Notes under the pieces: generated by a model | Database searches by the model: none | Told to the model about the DNA's origin: nothing | The model's input: only the letters and a program-made list of their open reading frames with translations | Program-made: the position numbers and the translations under genes | Part shown: piece after piece, positions 24,963-34,429 of the stretch | How the letters are laid out: each line of letters opens with the position of its first letter | How positions within the stretch are numbered: the first letter of the stretch is position 1 | Assembly (NCBI GenBank): GCA_003140835.1 | Contig: PLLA01000096.1 | Location: 1-40,957, forward strand | Direction of reading: 5' to 3' | Origin: Candidatus Tumulicola scandinaviensis | GTDB lineage: Bacteria > Vulcanimicrobiota > Vulcanimicrobiia > Vulcanimicrobiales > Vulcanimicrobiaceae | DNA length: 40,957 bases

Positions 24963-25820
24963 TTGCGTGGTGCCGGCGGCGAGCCGGTCTCGTTCGCTCG
25001 TACGATTTCATCGCACGGATGCGCCCGTTTACCGCCGGCGACGCTCCAGGAGTCGCCGTTGGCATACCGGCGCGCGTTTCGCGCAGGCGGTCGCGTAGTC
25101 GAGGTCGCGATGCGCGAGGATGGCGGCAACCTTATCGCCGAAACCGCGGCGCGGCTGCGCGAGCGCGACCGCGAGCGCATCGCCGGTCTGATCGCACGCA
25201 TGTTCCGTCTGCACGACGACCTTTCGCCGTTCTACCGGCGCATTGCATCCGACGAACAGTTGAGCTGGGCGGCCGGCGGCGCCGGGCGCCTGCTCTCGAG
25301 CCCGACCGTTTTTGAGGACGTCGTGAAGACGATTTGCACCACCAACTGCGCGTGGTCGGCCACGATTCGCATGACGACCGCGTTGGTCGAACGCGGTGGG
25401 GGCGCCTTTCCGGAACCGCAGGTGCTGGCCGAAACGCCCGACGCCTGGTACCGCGATGTGGCTCGAATGGGTTACCGAGGTTCGTACGTCAAGTCGATCG
25501 CCGGCGACGTCGCCGGTCACGCGCTCGATCTGGAATCGCTTTTGCCGGCGCGCGGACGCAGCGACGACGAGGTCGAGGAAGTATTGCTCGCGCTGCCCGG
25601 AGTCGGTCCGTACGCTGCCGCGCACGTCATGCAGTTGCTCGGGCGGCATCGCTATTTGGTCTTGGATTCGTGGACGCGCCCGGCCTATTTGCGCCTAGCA
25701 AAAAAGAAGCGTGCCGCGGATGCAACGATACGGCGCGCATTCGCACGCTACGGCGAACATGCCGGACTGGCGTTCTGGCTGTTCCTGACCCGCGATTGGG
25801 TTGAGCCGACGCCTCCGTAA
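24963..25820 (+). CDS. HhH-GPD DNA glycosylase (AlkA/3-methyladenine type)
   Basis: 285 residues. The central helix-hairpin-helix is LLALPGVGPYAAAHVMQLLG (about residues 218-237), followed by the catalytic Asp in RYLVLDSWTRPAYLRL. No lysine stands at the position used by bifunctional enzymes, so a monofunctional glycosylase removing alkylated bases is expected. VKTICTTNCAWSATIRM fits the family's first helical domain. TTG 24963 is 19 bases after the previous gene; the next in-frame ATG is well inside the domain. Confidence 0.85.
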   Translation: MRGAGGEPVSFARTISSHGCARLPPATLQESPLAYRRAFRAGGRVVEVAMREDGGNLIAETAARLRERDRERIAGLIARMFRLHDDLSPFYRRIASDEQLSWAAGGAGRLLSSPTVFEDVVKTICTTNCAWSATIRMTTALVERGGGAFPEPQVLAETPDAWYRDVARMGYRGSYVKSIAGDVAGHALDLESLLPARGRSDDEVEEVLLALPGVGPYAAAHVMQLLGRHRYLVLDSWTRPAYLRLAKKKRAADATIRRAFARYGEHAGLAFWLFLTRDWVEPTPP

Positions 25821-25928
25821 ATATCCGGCATCCGACCAGCTCGCAACGCCCGGCAAACAGGGCACGCGGTTTCTTGCCCATAAGGATGCTTAGCAATTCG
25901 GAGACCACGACAAGGAGCTCGGGACCTC

Positions 25929-28900
25929 ATGCGTTGGTTGAAATCGATTCCTGCCGTTTGCCTGTTCGTTGCTTTGCTGCCGCGCGTTGCCGTTGCCGGA
26001 ACGACGGGCGGAATCGTCGGACGCGTCGTCGACGCCTCGACGCAAGCGCCGGTTGCCGGTGCCGTGGTTACGGCGAACGCGCCGTCCCAGAGCGCAACCG
26101 CTACCACCGACGTTTCCGGGTCGTATCGATTCCTTACGCTCGTGCCCGATACATACACACTGACGGTGACCAAGGACGGTTACGATCCCGTAACGCAACC
26201 CGGCCTGTCGGTCTTCGCCGACCAAGTACAGACTTTCACGATAACGATGAACAAGACGATCAGGACGATCGCCCGCGTGACGTCACGGGCGGCCGCCAAC
26301 TTGCTCAAGCCCGGCACGACGAGCGACGTCTACTCGATCAACGCCGCCGGACAGAAAGCGGCGGGGTCGCTGATCGGTCCGGGCGGCCTTTCCAACGCGT
26401 ACGGCGCGATTCAATCGGCGCCTGGCGTCGCCATCGACCAAGGTGAGGCGGGTTGGTTCCAAACCGTCCACATTCGCGGCGGTGACATCGACCAGGTCGG
26501 CTACGAGCTCGACGGTATCCCGGTGAACCGCGTGTACGACAACGCGCCGCAGACCATGCTCTCAAGTTTAGGGAGCCAAGAGGTCGAGGTCTACACCGGC
26601 GGTGCCCTTGCCAGCGCCGACGCCCAGGGCATCTCGGGCTACATCAACCAAGTCGTCAAGACCGGCACGTATCCGGGCTATGCCGAAGCGAACCTTTCGC
26701 TCGGAACGCCGGCATTTTATCATCAGGCTTCCGTCGAGGTCGGTGGATCGACGCCGGACCGGCTCTTTTCGTACTACGTCGGCATCGGCGGTGCGAATCA
26801 GGACCTGCGCTACGTCGACAACAACCTCGCCAGCGCCTATCCCGACTCGTTTTTCTATCCGGTGAATTTGGTGGATCCGAACACGTTTTCACCGGGGTAT
26901 AACGGGTTCGTCTATACCGGCGCCAACACGACGCCCGGGAGCAATCTCTTTGCGACGCTGCAAGGCGGATTCGGCATCGCGTCCACCCAACAGCGAGATA
27001 ATCTCATCAACCTGCACTTCGGGATTCCACACCACAACAGCGGGCTGCGCGACGACGTTCAGGCGCTGTGGATGACCAGCTCGCTGCGCGCGCAATACTA
27101 CAGCTCGGTCAACGATACCGGCGTCAACGTTGCGCAAAACCTGGGGACGCTGGCGTGGGACGATAGTTACCTCTACGACGGGCCGCTGATGAAGCCGCCC
27201 GACGCGAGCACGGTTTCGAAGTATTTCTTCCCCGCAAGCCCGACCGGGCGGGCGTGGGGCAGTCCGCTGTGCGCCAATACGTGTCCGTATTCCGACATCC
27301 GCGACGCCAACGATAACGGCGTCGCGGTCGAGAAGCTCCAGTATCGTCACGCGTTTACGGCCAGTTCCTACCTCCAGTTTTACGCCTACCTGCTCTACTC
27401 AAACTGGTTCATCTGGGGTCCGAACACCGCGGCGCAGCCGTACTACGGAGCCGAGCTCGCGCAATACGAAATTCCCGATCATACGGTCGGCGCCAACATC
27501 AACTATACGAACCAGATCAGCTCGCAGCACCTGCTGACGGCGACGTACGGCTATACTGCGTCGAACCTCCAGCGCTACGACGTCGGATTCATTCATCCGA
27601 ACTACGGCATCGCCAACTTCGTCGGCAATAACGGCAACTGCTACGATCCGACCAGCGGACTGCAGGTCGCGTGCTACGCCCAATCGCAGGGGCAAATCCA
27701 GCAGTTGCTTCCAGGCGGCGGCGGTATTTCGGGATCGGCACCGGCGGGAACGCCGGGAGCGCGGCAAAACGCCCAATGGCTGATCACCAACAACGTGTTC
27801 AACGGCCAGCTGAATCAAGTCCATACGCGCTTTTCCGGGTTCTCGATTTCGGATCAGTGGCGCCCGGATGACCGGTTAAACGTCAACCTCGGTGTGCGCG
27901 TGGAAGACTTCCAGTATTTGTTGGGAGATACGAGTTCCGGCTCGCCCGCCCGCCAGTTTTGGTTCAGCCACTACAATCAAGAGTTCTGTACGGGACCGCC
28001 CGGATCGGGAGCGCCGACGCTGGGGAGCGTGAGCTACGTTGGCGGCTTCCACATCGTGTGTCCGGCGGGCGAAACGACGGTGGGTCAATCGGGGAATCCG
28101 CTGCTCAACATCAACGGTAATAGCCAATACACCACGGCCCGCTTCCAACCGCGACTCGGAGTCACGTACACGCTGAATCCGCTCAGCGTCCTGCGCGCTT
28201 CGTTCGGCATCTACGCGCGGCCGCCGAACTCGTCGTGGGTTCAGTACAACGTCACCCAACAAGATCTTCCGACGTTCATCGGCGGTCACTTTTACAGCTA
28301 CGGCTTCAACACGCCGGCGCACTTCATCCGGCCCGATACGTCGTATAACTACGATCTGTCCTGGGAGCAACGCTTGAAGGGCACGGATTGGAGTTTCAAA
28401 GTCACGCCCTTTTACCGCAGCACTCGCGACCAGCTGCAGAACTTTTTCATCGATCCTCAAGGCGGATTGGAGTCGGGCCTGAACGTCGGACATCAAACGT
28501 CGTACGGCACCGAGTTCGCGCTGCAGAAGGGCGACTTCTCGCGGGACGGATGGTCGGGACAGCTGGCATACACCTACACCCGTAGCCGAATCCAGTATCA
28601 AGATTTCTCGGGCTTGAACGTCAACGTCATCGACCAACTCAACTACTACGTAAAGCAGTACAACGCATACACCAAGGCCGGCGGCGGTTCGCCCTGCTAC
28701 ACCTACGGCGGCGCTCCGGCGAGCTGCAGCGCGAGCGGCGTCGTCACCAACCCCTACTATCATTCGGGATCGCAACCGCTGTTCGATCGCAACGGAATGT
28801 ACACGACCTACGACGTTATCCCGGGCCCGGCGGCGGGTGCATTCGGGTACGAGACGCCCAGCGTGGCAACGCTCATCGTAAACTACAAACACCAGAAGTT

Positions 28901-29448
28901 TGCCATTACGCCGTCGCTGATCTAACAGCTCGGGTAGCTTTTACGGGTCGCCCACGCAGTGGCCCGGCTACAATCCGTCTCAGTGCCTCAAACCCGGCGC
29001 TTCATGGATTGCGACGCACGGAAAGGCACCCGATCCGGCGCTCTGCGGAGGAACCGGATCGTTTAACCTTCCGCTGTTTATTCCCGACAAGTTCACGGGA
29101 CAGTTCGATAATCTCGGCGCGTTCCAGCAACCGTGGCGCCTCTCGTTGAATCTAGCGATGCAGTACGACGTGAGCCCGCAAATTACGGCGAGAGCAACCC
29201 TGACCAACATCGTCGATCATTGCGGACAGCGCGGATACGCGTGGGATAACCCCTACGTCTGCGTCTACGGAAACCTTCCCTCGGGCATCCTCTATCCGGC
29301 GGGCAACTACTATCCCAACCACAACTCGACGAATCCGCCGCCGCAGCTGCAATATCCGTACTCGTACGTTTTGAACAACAACAATACCGGATTCGTCGGG
29401 TCCGTGCTCCCGATGGAAGTGAACTTCACGCTGCAATTCAAGATCTGA
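25929..29448 (+). pseudogene. TonB-dependent receptor-like outer-membrane protein, frameshifted near 28923
   Basis: Signal peptide (residues 1-23), a carboxypeptidase-regulatory-like domain (TGGIVGRVVDASTQAPVAGAVV), a plug domain (TVHIRGGDIDQVGYELDGIPVN) and a long beta-barrel rich in Tyr and Asn. The frame ends at TAA 28923-28925 after 998 residues. The next frame carries on without a break: NSSGSFYGSPTQWPGYNPS through to FTLQFKI, stop 29446-29448. The break looks like loss of two bases from a Leu-Ile-Tyr-Asn sequence. The missing 170 or so residues would be the last barrel strands, ending in the usual aromatic/hydrophobic signal. So it is a broken gene, a phase-variable one, or a base-calling error. 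ATG 25929 has AAGGAG 11 bases upstream. Confidence 0.8.
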
Positions 29449-29504
29449 CGGCGCAAGCACCGGCTCGAAGTTTCCCCGCGTACGGCTGAGGGGAAGAGCT
29501 GCCT

Positions 29505-30716
29505 ATGCCGTACGCCGTTGTCGCGATGGCGATGCTTGGGATCGCCATACGGCCGCGCGGCTTTCCCGCGTGGGCCTCGGCGTCGCTCGGAGCAATCCTG
29601 GTCGTGGTGTTGGGGTACGAGTCGATCGGCGCGGCCGCCGGCGCAGTCGCGCAGCAGTGGAACGTGCTGCTGTTCATTCTCGGGCTCATGGGCCTATCGA
29701 CGGCCGCCGACCAGAGCGGGGCGTTTGAATGGATCGCGCGCGCGTTGACGGTCTACGCCGGGGGCTCGCGACGGCGTCTGTTCGTGCTGCTGTTTTTGGG
29801 CGGAGCCGCGTTAACGGCCGTGCTTTCCAACGATGCGACCGCGATCGTGTTCACGCCGATCGTGTACCGCACCGTCGCCAAGCGAGTCGACGACGTCCTG
29901 CCGTTTCTCTTTGGGTGTACGTTCGTTGCCGACACCGCATCCTTCGGCTTACCGTTCTCCAATCCGGCCAACATCCTGGTGCTGCCAAGGCCACACGTTT
30001 TGGAATATCTGTGGCATCTCGGTCCTCCGCAACTCGTTGCCATCGCGATCAATCTGCTCGTGTTCCTCGCCGTCTTTCGTACTCGGCTTCGAGGCCGCTA
30101 TCCAGTGGAAGAAGGGCTGGAGCTCAGGCCGGCCGCGCGTCGAACGCTCGCGGCCCTCGCCTGCGTCGCGGTCGCGTACGGCGCCGCGCTCTATTTCGAT
30201 TGGCCCCTCGGGCCGGTCGCGGCCGCCGGCGCGGTTCTGACGCTTGCCGTCGCGCGCGTGGCGCCGGCCGACGCGGCGCGGCGCGTGAACTGGGGGACGT
30301 TCGTCCTGCTCGGCGGCCTGTTTGCGATGCTCGACCCGATCGCGCGGGGCGGATTCATCGCGTGGGCTTCGGCGCAGCTCGAAAGTGCAGCGCACCACGG
30401 CGCGCTCGCCGCAATCGCGGCGGCGGCAGCCGGCTCGGCGATCCTCTCGACCGTGTTGAACAATCTCCCGGTAGCGGTGGCCTCCTCGTATGTGGTCGCG
30501 CACTCGGGCTCGCAAACCCTGGCCTATCCGCTCATCGCCGGGATCGATCTGGGGCCCAATCTCACCCTGTCGGGGTCGCTGGCGACGATTCTATGGCTAG
30601 GCGTGCTACGCGAGCGCGGCATCCGCGTGAGCGCGCTCGAATACGCGCGTTTAGGCGCACTCGTGGTGCCGCCCACACTCCTGGTTAACGTGCTTTGGCT
30701 ATGGGCGCTCCGATAG
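29505..30716 (+). CDS. ArsB-like ion permease
   Basis: 403 residues with about ten transmembrane segments. Motifs of the ArsB/SLC13 superfamily: LSNDATAIVFTPIVYRTV, then FVADTASFGLPFSNPANILVLP, and VLNNLPVAVASSYV near residue 320. ArsB exports arsenite; homologues carry other anions, and there is no arsR or arsC nearby, so arsenic resistance is not proved. ATG 29505 has GAGGGGAAGAG upstream. Not clearly part of an operon with the preceding gene. Confidence 0.85.
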   Translation: MPYAVVAMAMLGIAIRPRGFPAWASASLGAILVVVLGYESIGAAAGAVAQQWNVLLFILGLMGLSTAADQSGAFEWIARALTVYAGGSRRRLFVLLFLGGAALTAVLSNDATAIVFTPIVYRTVAKRVDDVLPFLFGCTFVADTASFGLPFSNPANILVLPRPHVLEYLWHLGPPQLVAIAINLLVFLAVFRTRLRGRYPVEEGLELRPAARRTLAALACVAVAYGAALYFDWPLGPVAAAGAVLTLAVARVAPADAARRVNWGTFVLLGGLFAMLDPIARGGFIAWASAQLESAAHHGALAAIAAAAAGSAILSTVLNNLPVAVASSYVVAHSGSQTLAYPLIAGIDLGPNLTLSGSLATILWLGVLRERGIRVSALEYARLGALVVPPTLLVNVLWLWALR

Positions 30717-30780
30717 AAGTGCGGGGCCTGGTCCTAAGCTCGCCGAACGAGCCAACCGCCCAAAAGGACGATCGCGCTTC

Positions 30781-30808
30781 TTCACGAATGCAGTAAAACT
30801 GTTATTAT
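30781..30808 (+). promoter_or_regulatory. Likely promoter for the tyrosine recombinase gene
   Basis: TTCACG (30781) and TATTAT (30803) with 16 bases between, in an AT-rich patch that stands out from the GC-rich surroundings. Transcription from it would give a leader of about 20 bases carrying AAGGGAG before GTG 30836. Confidence 0.4.
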
Positions 30809-30835
30809 ATTGCATAAGCTGAAGGGAGCGCAGAC

Positions 30836-31795
30836 GTGCAATCGCGGGAAAAGCGCGTGTTCAGACCGGTCGTCGACCCCTTAATCGTCGACCTCATGAC
30901 CTACCTGCGGCTCGAGCGCAATCGTAGCCAGCTGACCGTCGAGGCCTACGCACGCGATCTGCAGGAGTTCGGCGCGTTTTTGGCCGGCACGCCGGAGTCG
31001 GAGTCACCGGTGGGCCGCGAATACCCCGCCTTGCGCGGCGTGACGACGTCCGACGTGCGCAAGTACGTCATGCGCCTGGCAGGCGCCAAACGCTACGACA
31101 TGCGGACCGTCAGACGCAAGCTGTCCTCGGTCAAAGCCCTCTACCGCTATCTCAAGCTAATGGGGCTGCGCGAGGACGACCCGGCGTCGATCGTTTCGGG
31201 TCCGAAGATCGAACGAAAGCTGCCCGAACACCTCGGTGAGTCCGACGTGCGTGCGCTGCTACACACAACTTTAGCCGGGCGTTCCGACGTTCAGCGCCGT
31301 CGCGACCTCGCCATTATGGAACTGCTGTACGCCAGCGGGCTTCGCCGGGCGGAGGTGACGACCATCGATCTCAAGGACATGGATTTGAAGGCGCGCGAGA
31401 TCCGCGTTCATGGCAAGGGCAGCAAGGAGCGGGTCGTGGTGTTCAATCGCAGTGCGGGCAAGGCGGTCGAGGCCTATCTGCGCGTGCGGCCGCACAGCCG
31501 CGACGAAGCGCTGTTTCTGGGCCGCGGAGGCAAGCGGCTCAGCCCCATGCACGTCTGGCGAATCTTCCGGGACATCTACAAGGTCAGCGGCATCGATCAG
31601 CACGCCAGTCCGCATACGCTGCGCCACTCGTTTGCCACCCATCTCGCCGAGAACGAAGTCGACCTCGAGACGATCCGCGAGTTCCTGGGCCACGAAAGCC
31701 TCGCGACCACCGGCATCTACCTAAAGATGTCGATGCAGCATAAAAAGCGGGCCTACGACAAGGCCCACCCGCGCGACCGTATGGACGAAACGTGA
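30836..31795 (+). CDS. Tyrosine recombinase XerC/XerD
   Basis: 319 residues. N-terminal SAM-like core-binding domain (LERNRSQLTVEAYARDLQEF) and C-terminal catalytic domain with the full set: Arg170 (SGLRRAE), Lys194 (GKGSKER), His260 and Arg263 (HTLRHSFATH), His286 (LGHES) and the nucleophile Tyr295 (TTGIYLK). Size and the lack of phage or integron genes around it point to the chromosome-dimer resolvase type. XerC and XerD cannot be told apart here. GTG 30836 has AAGGGAG seven bases upstream. Confidence 0.93.
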   Translation: MQSREKRVFRPVVDPLIVDLMTYLRLERNRSQLTVEAYARDLQEFGAFLAGTPESESPVGREYPALRGVTTSDVRKYVMRLAGAKRYDMRTVRRKLSSVKALYRYLKLMGLREDDPASIVSGPKIERKLPEHLGESDVRALLHTTLAGRSDVQRRRDLAIMELLYASGLRRAEVTTIDLKDMDLKAREIRVHGKGSKERVVVFNRSAGKAVEAYLRVRPHSRDEALFLGRGGKRLSPMHVWRIFRDIYKVSGIDQHASPHTLRHSFATHLAENEVDLETIREFLGHESLATTGIYLKMSMQHKKRAYDKAHPRDRMDET

Positions 31796-31844
31796 CGGGG
31801 ATTCCCAGAAGTTGACCCGCCCGGTCGCTAAAAGCGTCCGCCAC

Positions 31845-33521
31845 ATGAAAGGTTCAGACGACGCTGGCGGGCGCTTGTCCCGTGAGGATTTTTTGCGAGC
31901 CGGTGCCGGCGTTTGGGGCGGCGCTGTCGGCCGGTGCGGCGATCGGGACGGCGGCGCTGCCCTCTGCCACGCTCGCGGAGGAGATCGGCCCTTCTTCGGC
32001 CGCCGCGCGGGCGGAGCGGTCCGAATCCATTCGGTGCGAGGCCGCGCGAGCATATTCGACTGCGGCGTTGCCCCCGGTGACGACGAACGGCGACGACGAC
32101 GGTATGCCGATCGCCGCGCGAGTTTTACCAAGACGCTGCCGTGCAACGACTTCGGCGAAGTCGACGTGGCCGCATATTCGGCGTTGTTGGCGGCTTTCGA
32201 AAGTGCCGACCCAGCCGGCTTCGAACGGCTTCGGCAAGCACCCGGCTGCTCGGCTAAACTCAACAATCCGCAGGCCGCTTTTGCGTTCGATCTCACCAGC
32301 GTCGACTCGCATGCAACCCGCATCGTTCCTCCGCCGGCGTTCGCGAGCGCCGCAGCTGCGTCGGACATGGCGGAAGTGTACTGGCAGGCACTCGTGCGCG
32401 ACGTTCCATTCCGCGAGTACCGAGATAGCCCGCTGCTCGCCGCGGCGGTCGCCGACCTCAACGCTTTTTCGGTGCCGTTCAGTGCGGCGCTCGGAAAAGT
32501 GTCGTCCGCGACGGTATTCCGCGGGGAATCGCCCGGCTGCCGTACCGGACCGTACCTCAGCCAGTTTCTTTGGCTGGAAATACCATACGGAATCGCCCGC
32601 ATCGCACAACGGTATCGTTTCCCCACGCGGCATCAGCAGTTTCTTACGACGATGCCGGCATGGCTGGCGTGCCAACGCGGGCTGCGTTCGACCGATAAAA
32701 TCGCGTTCGACGCGACGCCGCGATATATATCGAGTTTCCGAGAGCTTGCCGAGTACGTCCATCAGGATTTTAGCTACCAGCCCTACCTCAACGCGGCGCT
32801 TGCGATCCTGCAATGGGGCATGGACGCGATGTCGCTCACCAATCCCTACCGCGCCTATAAACTTGAGTTCGCCGACATTACGTTTGGCAACAAAAACGTG
32901 CTGACGCTACTCGCACAGGCGGCCTTGATCGCGCAAAAGGGGGCCTGGTATCAGAAGTGGCTGGTTCATCGGCGCGCCCGCCCGGAAGCCTACGCCGCGC
33001 GCGTCGAGGTGCAGGCGCGCGGCCAACGGCAATACGGCGTGTCGCAAGAAACCGTCGAGAGCGCCGCCGTCGCGCGCACGCAAGCCGCGTTCGGAACGCG
33101 CCTCCTGCCGCTCGCGTACGCCGAGGGCTGTCCGACCCATCCGTCCTACCCGGCCGCGCATGCGGCCACCGCCGGGGCCTGCATTACGGTCCTCAAAGCA
33201 TTTTTCAATCCGGATTTTCCGATTCCGAGCGCGGTCCAAGCGACGCCCGACGGTCGCGCGCTGGAGCCGTGGACTGGGCCGGCGCTGACCCTCGGCAACG
33301 AGATCGACAAGCTTGCCGCCAACATCGTGCTCGGACGCGATGCCGCCGGCGTACACTTCCGTTCGGACAGCGTGCAGGGAATGCTCGTCGGCGAGCAGCA
33401 GGCGCTCGGGCTTCTGGCCGACTACAGCCGAACCTATAACGAGCGGTTCGACGGATTCGCCTTGACGACGCTCCACGGCCGCCGCGTCATCGTTACCGAG
33501 GGTACGATCCGCAGCGCTTAG
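31845..33521 (+). CDS. Vanadium-dependent haloperoxidase-like protein (PAP2 superfamily) with an out-of-frame N-terminal segment
   Basis: 558 residues from ATG 31845. The C-terminal half has the vanadate site: QKWLVHRRARPEA (Lys and Arg), HPSYPAAHAATAGAC (usually P-S-G-H, here P-A-A-H with the acid-base His kept) and LGRDAAGVHFRSD (Arg, His). Residues about 24-85 in this frame are Arg/Cys/Gly-rich and unlike the family. The next frame over the same bases (about 31912-32100) reads a hydrophobic export signal and EEIGPSSAAARAERSESIRCEAARAY, then similarity returns to this frame at RYADRRASFTKTLP. Two compensating indels are implied. The N-terminal SREDFLRAG resembles a Tat signal with one Arg lost. 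Confidence 0.8.
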   Translation: MKGSDDAGGRLSREDFLRAGAGVWGGAVGRCGDRDGGAALCHARGGDRPFFGRRAGGAVRIHSVRGRASIFDCGVAPGDDERRRRRYADRRASFTKTLPCNDFGEVDVAAYSALLAAFESADPAGFERLRQAPGCSAKLNNPQAAFAFDLTSVDSHATRIVPPPAFASAAAASDMAEVYWQALVRDVPFREYRDSPLLAAAVADLNAFSVPFSAALGKVSSATVFRGESPGCRTGPYLSQFLWLEIPYGIARIAQRYRFPTRHQQFLTTMPAWLACQRGLRSTDKIAFDATPRYISSFRELAEYVHQDFSYQPYLNAALAILQWGMDAMSLTNPYRAYKLEFADITFGNKNVLTLLAQAALIAQKGAWYQKWLVHRRARPEAYAARVEVQARGQRQYGVSQETVESAAVARTQAAFGTRLLPLAYAEGCPTHPSYPAAHAATAGACITVLKAFFNPDFPIPSAVQATPDGRALEPWTGPALTLGNEIDKLAANIVLGRDAAGVHFRSDSVQGMLVGEQQALGLLADYSRTYNERFDGFALTTLHGRRVIVTEGTIRSA

Positions 33522-33538
33522 CGTTACCGGGTTTGCGG

Positions 33539-34405
33539 TCAGTGGGGGCAGGTGACGACCCACGCATCCAAACTCAGATGCTTGAGGAGCGCGGTTTCGC
33601 GGTAGCCTGCGGTTTTTGGGCAGACCTTGCCGATGAAGCGAGCCTTCGGCGTCCCATACTCGATATCGACCACTAACCGATTGGCGTCGGTGTACGGCGT
33701 AAAGCTACCGCACCAGCCCTGAGCGTAGCACTGCTCGAGCACGGCCCAGTCGAAGCTCGCGCGGAGTTGGCTAATCTGAGCGCCGTCGTTCTTTTGGGCG
33801 ACCGACAATCCCAAAGCGTGCACCGCTTTGGCAACCCAGCGATCGTATCTCAGTTGCTGGGCGGCCGTCAGCTTAAACCCGGTTCGGTTTTGAAACCCGT
33901 CGATGTTATCGGGATCGACGGCATCGAAGCCTTTGTCCTTACACATTTCGAATCGTGCCGACATCAACGGCGCGAGCACCGCCAGCGCGCGAATGTCGAG
34001 CCATCGCTCGCCCGGCCAATGGCCGTCGCGATCGCCCAGGACGCTCTTGGGAAATTTACCGGCGTCGGGCCGCCAATTTTCCCACGTACCGACGGAGAGG
34101 TAGCATACGACGTGCCGGCCCAATGCGTGTAACGCGCGAACGGTCGACGCTGGCGTATCGAAGCCGTCGACGTCGTAGACCTCCGCCTTCACTTTGGTGT
34201 CGAGCGTACGTCCGCCGTATTGAATCGCAAACGTGGCCTGCGCGGCTGGAATCCACGGCGTCGCAGGCCGGTCGTGCATCCCGGAGTATGCCGCAACGGA
34301 GGCGCCCTCAAGCGGTATCGCGGTCGTGCCATAGCGCCCGCTGCAACCCGCGGCGGCCAGCACGGCGGTAGAAACGAATGCGAGCGAGCGGGCGGAAATC
34401 GGCAT
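33539..34405 (-). CDS. Lipoprotein with GH114-like (TM1410/PelA-type) glycosidase domain
   Basis: 288 residues. Lipobox LAAAGC near residue 16-21 marks a lipoprotein. The domain has VCYLSVGTWENWRPD, the WPGERWLDIRALAVL strand, and FDAVDPDNIDGF with the acidic residues typical of GH114 endo-alpha-1,4-polygalactosaminidases, then KND near residue 205. Those enzymes cut galactosamine polymers such as Pel. No polysaccharide gene cluster is present here, so the substrate is unknown. ATG 34405 lies only 24 bases from the divergent gene at 34430. Confidence 0.85.
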   Translation of the reverse strand: MPISARSLAFVSTAVLAAAGCSGRYGTTAIPLEGASVAAYSGMHDRPATPWIPAAQATFAIQYGGRTLDTKVKAEVYDVDGFDTPASTVRALHALGRHVVCYLSVGTWENWRPDAGKFPKSVLGDRDGHWPGERWLDIRALAVLAPLMSARFEMCKDKGFDAVDPDNIDGFQNRTGFKLTAAQQLRYDRWVAKAVHALGLSVAQKNDGAQISQLRASFDWAVLEQCYAQGWCGSFTPYTDANRLVVDIEYGTPKARFIGKVCPKTAGYRETALLKHLSLDAWVVTCPH

Positions 34406-34429
34406 GGCGACGGGCTATTCTGCTTCGAC

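Noticed and set aside
27876-28892. Antisense open frame of 338 codons inside the TonB-receptor-like gene
   Set aside because: Mirror of the barrel coding sequence; Arg/Val-rich product, no plausible start site.
31882-32904. Forward frame of 340 codons inside the haloperoxidase gene as a separate gene
   Set aside because: Only its first 75 or so codons look real, and they belong to the haloperoxidase; the rest is out-of-frame.
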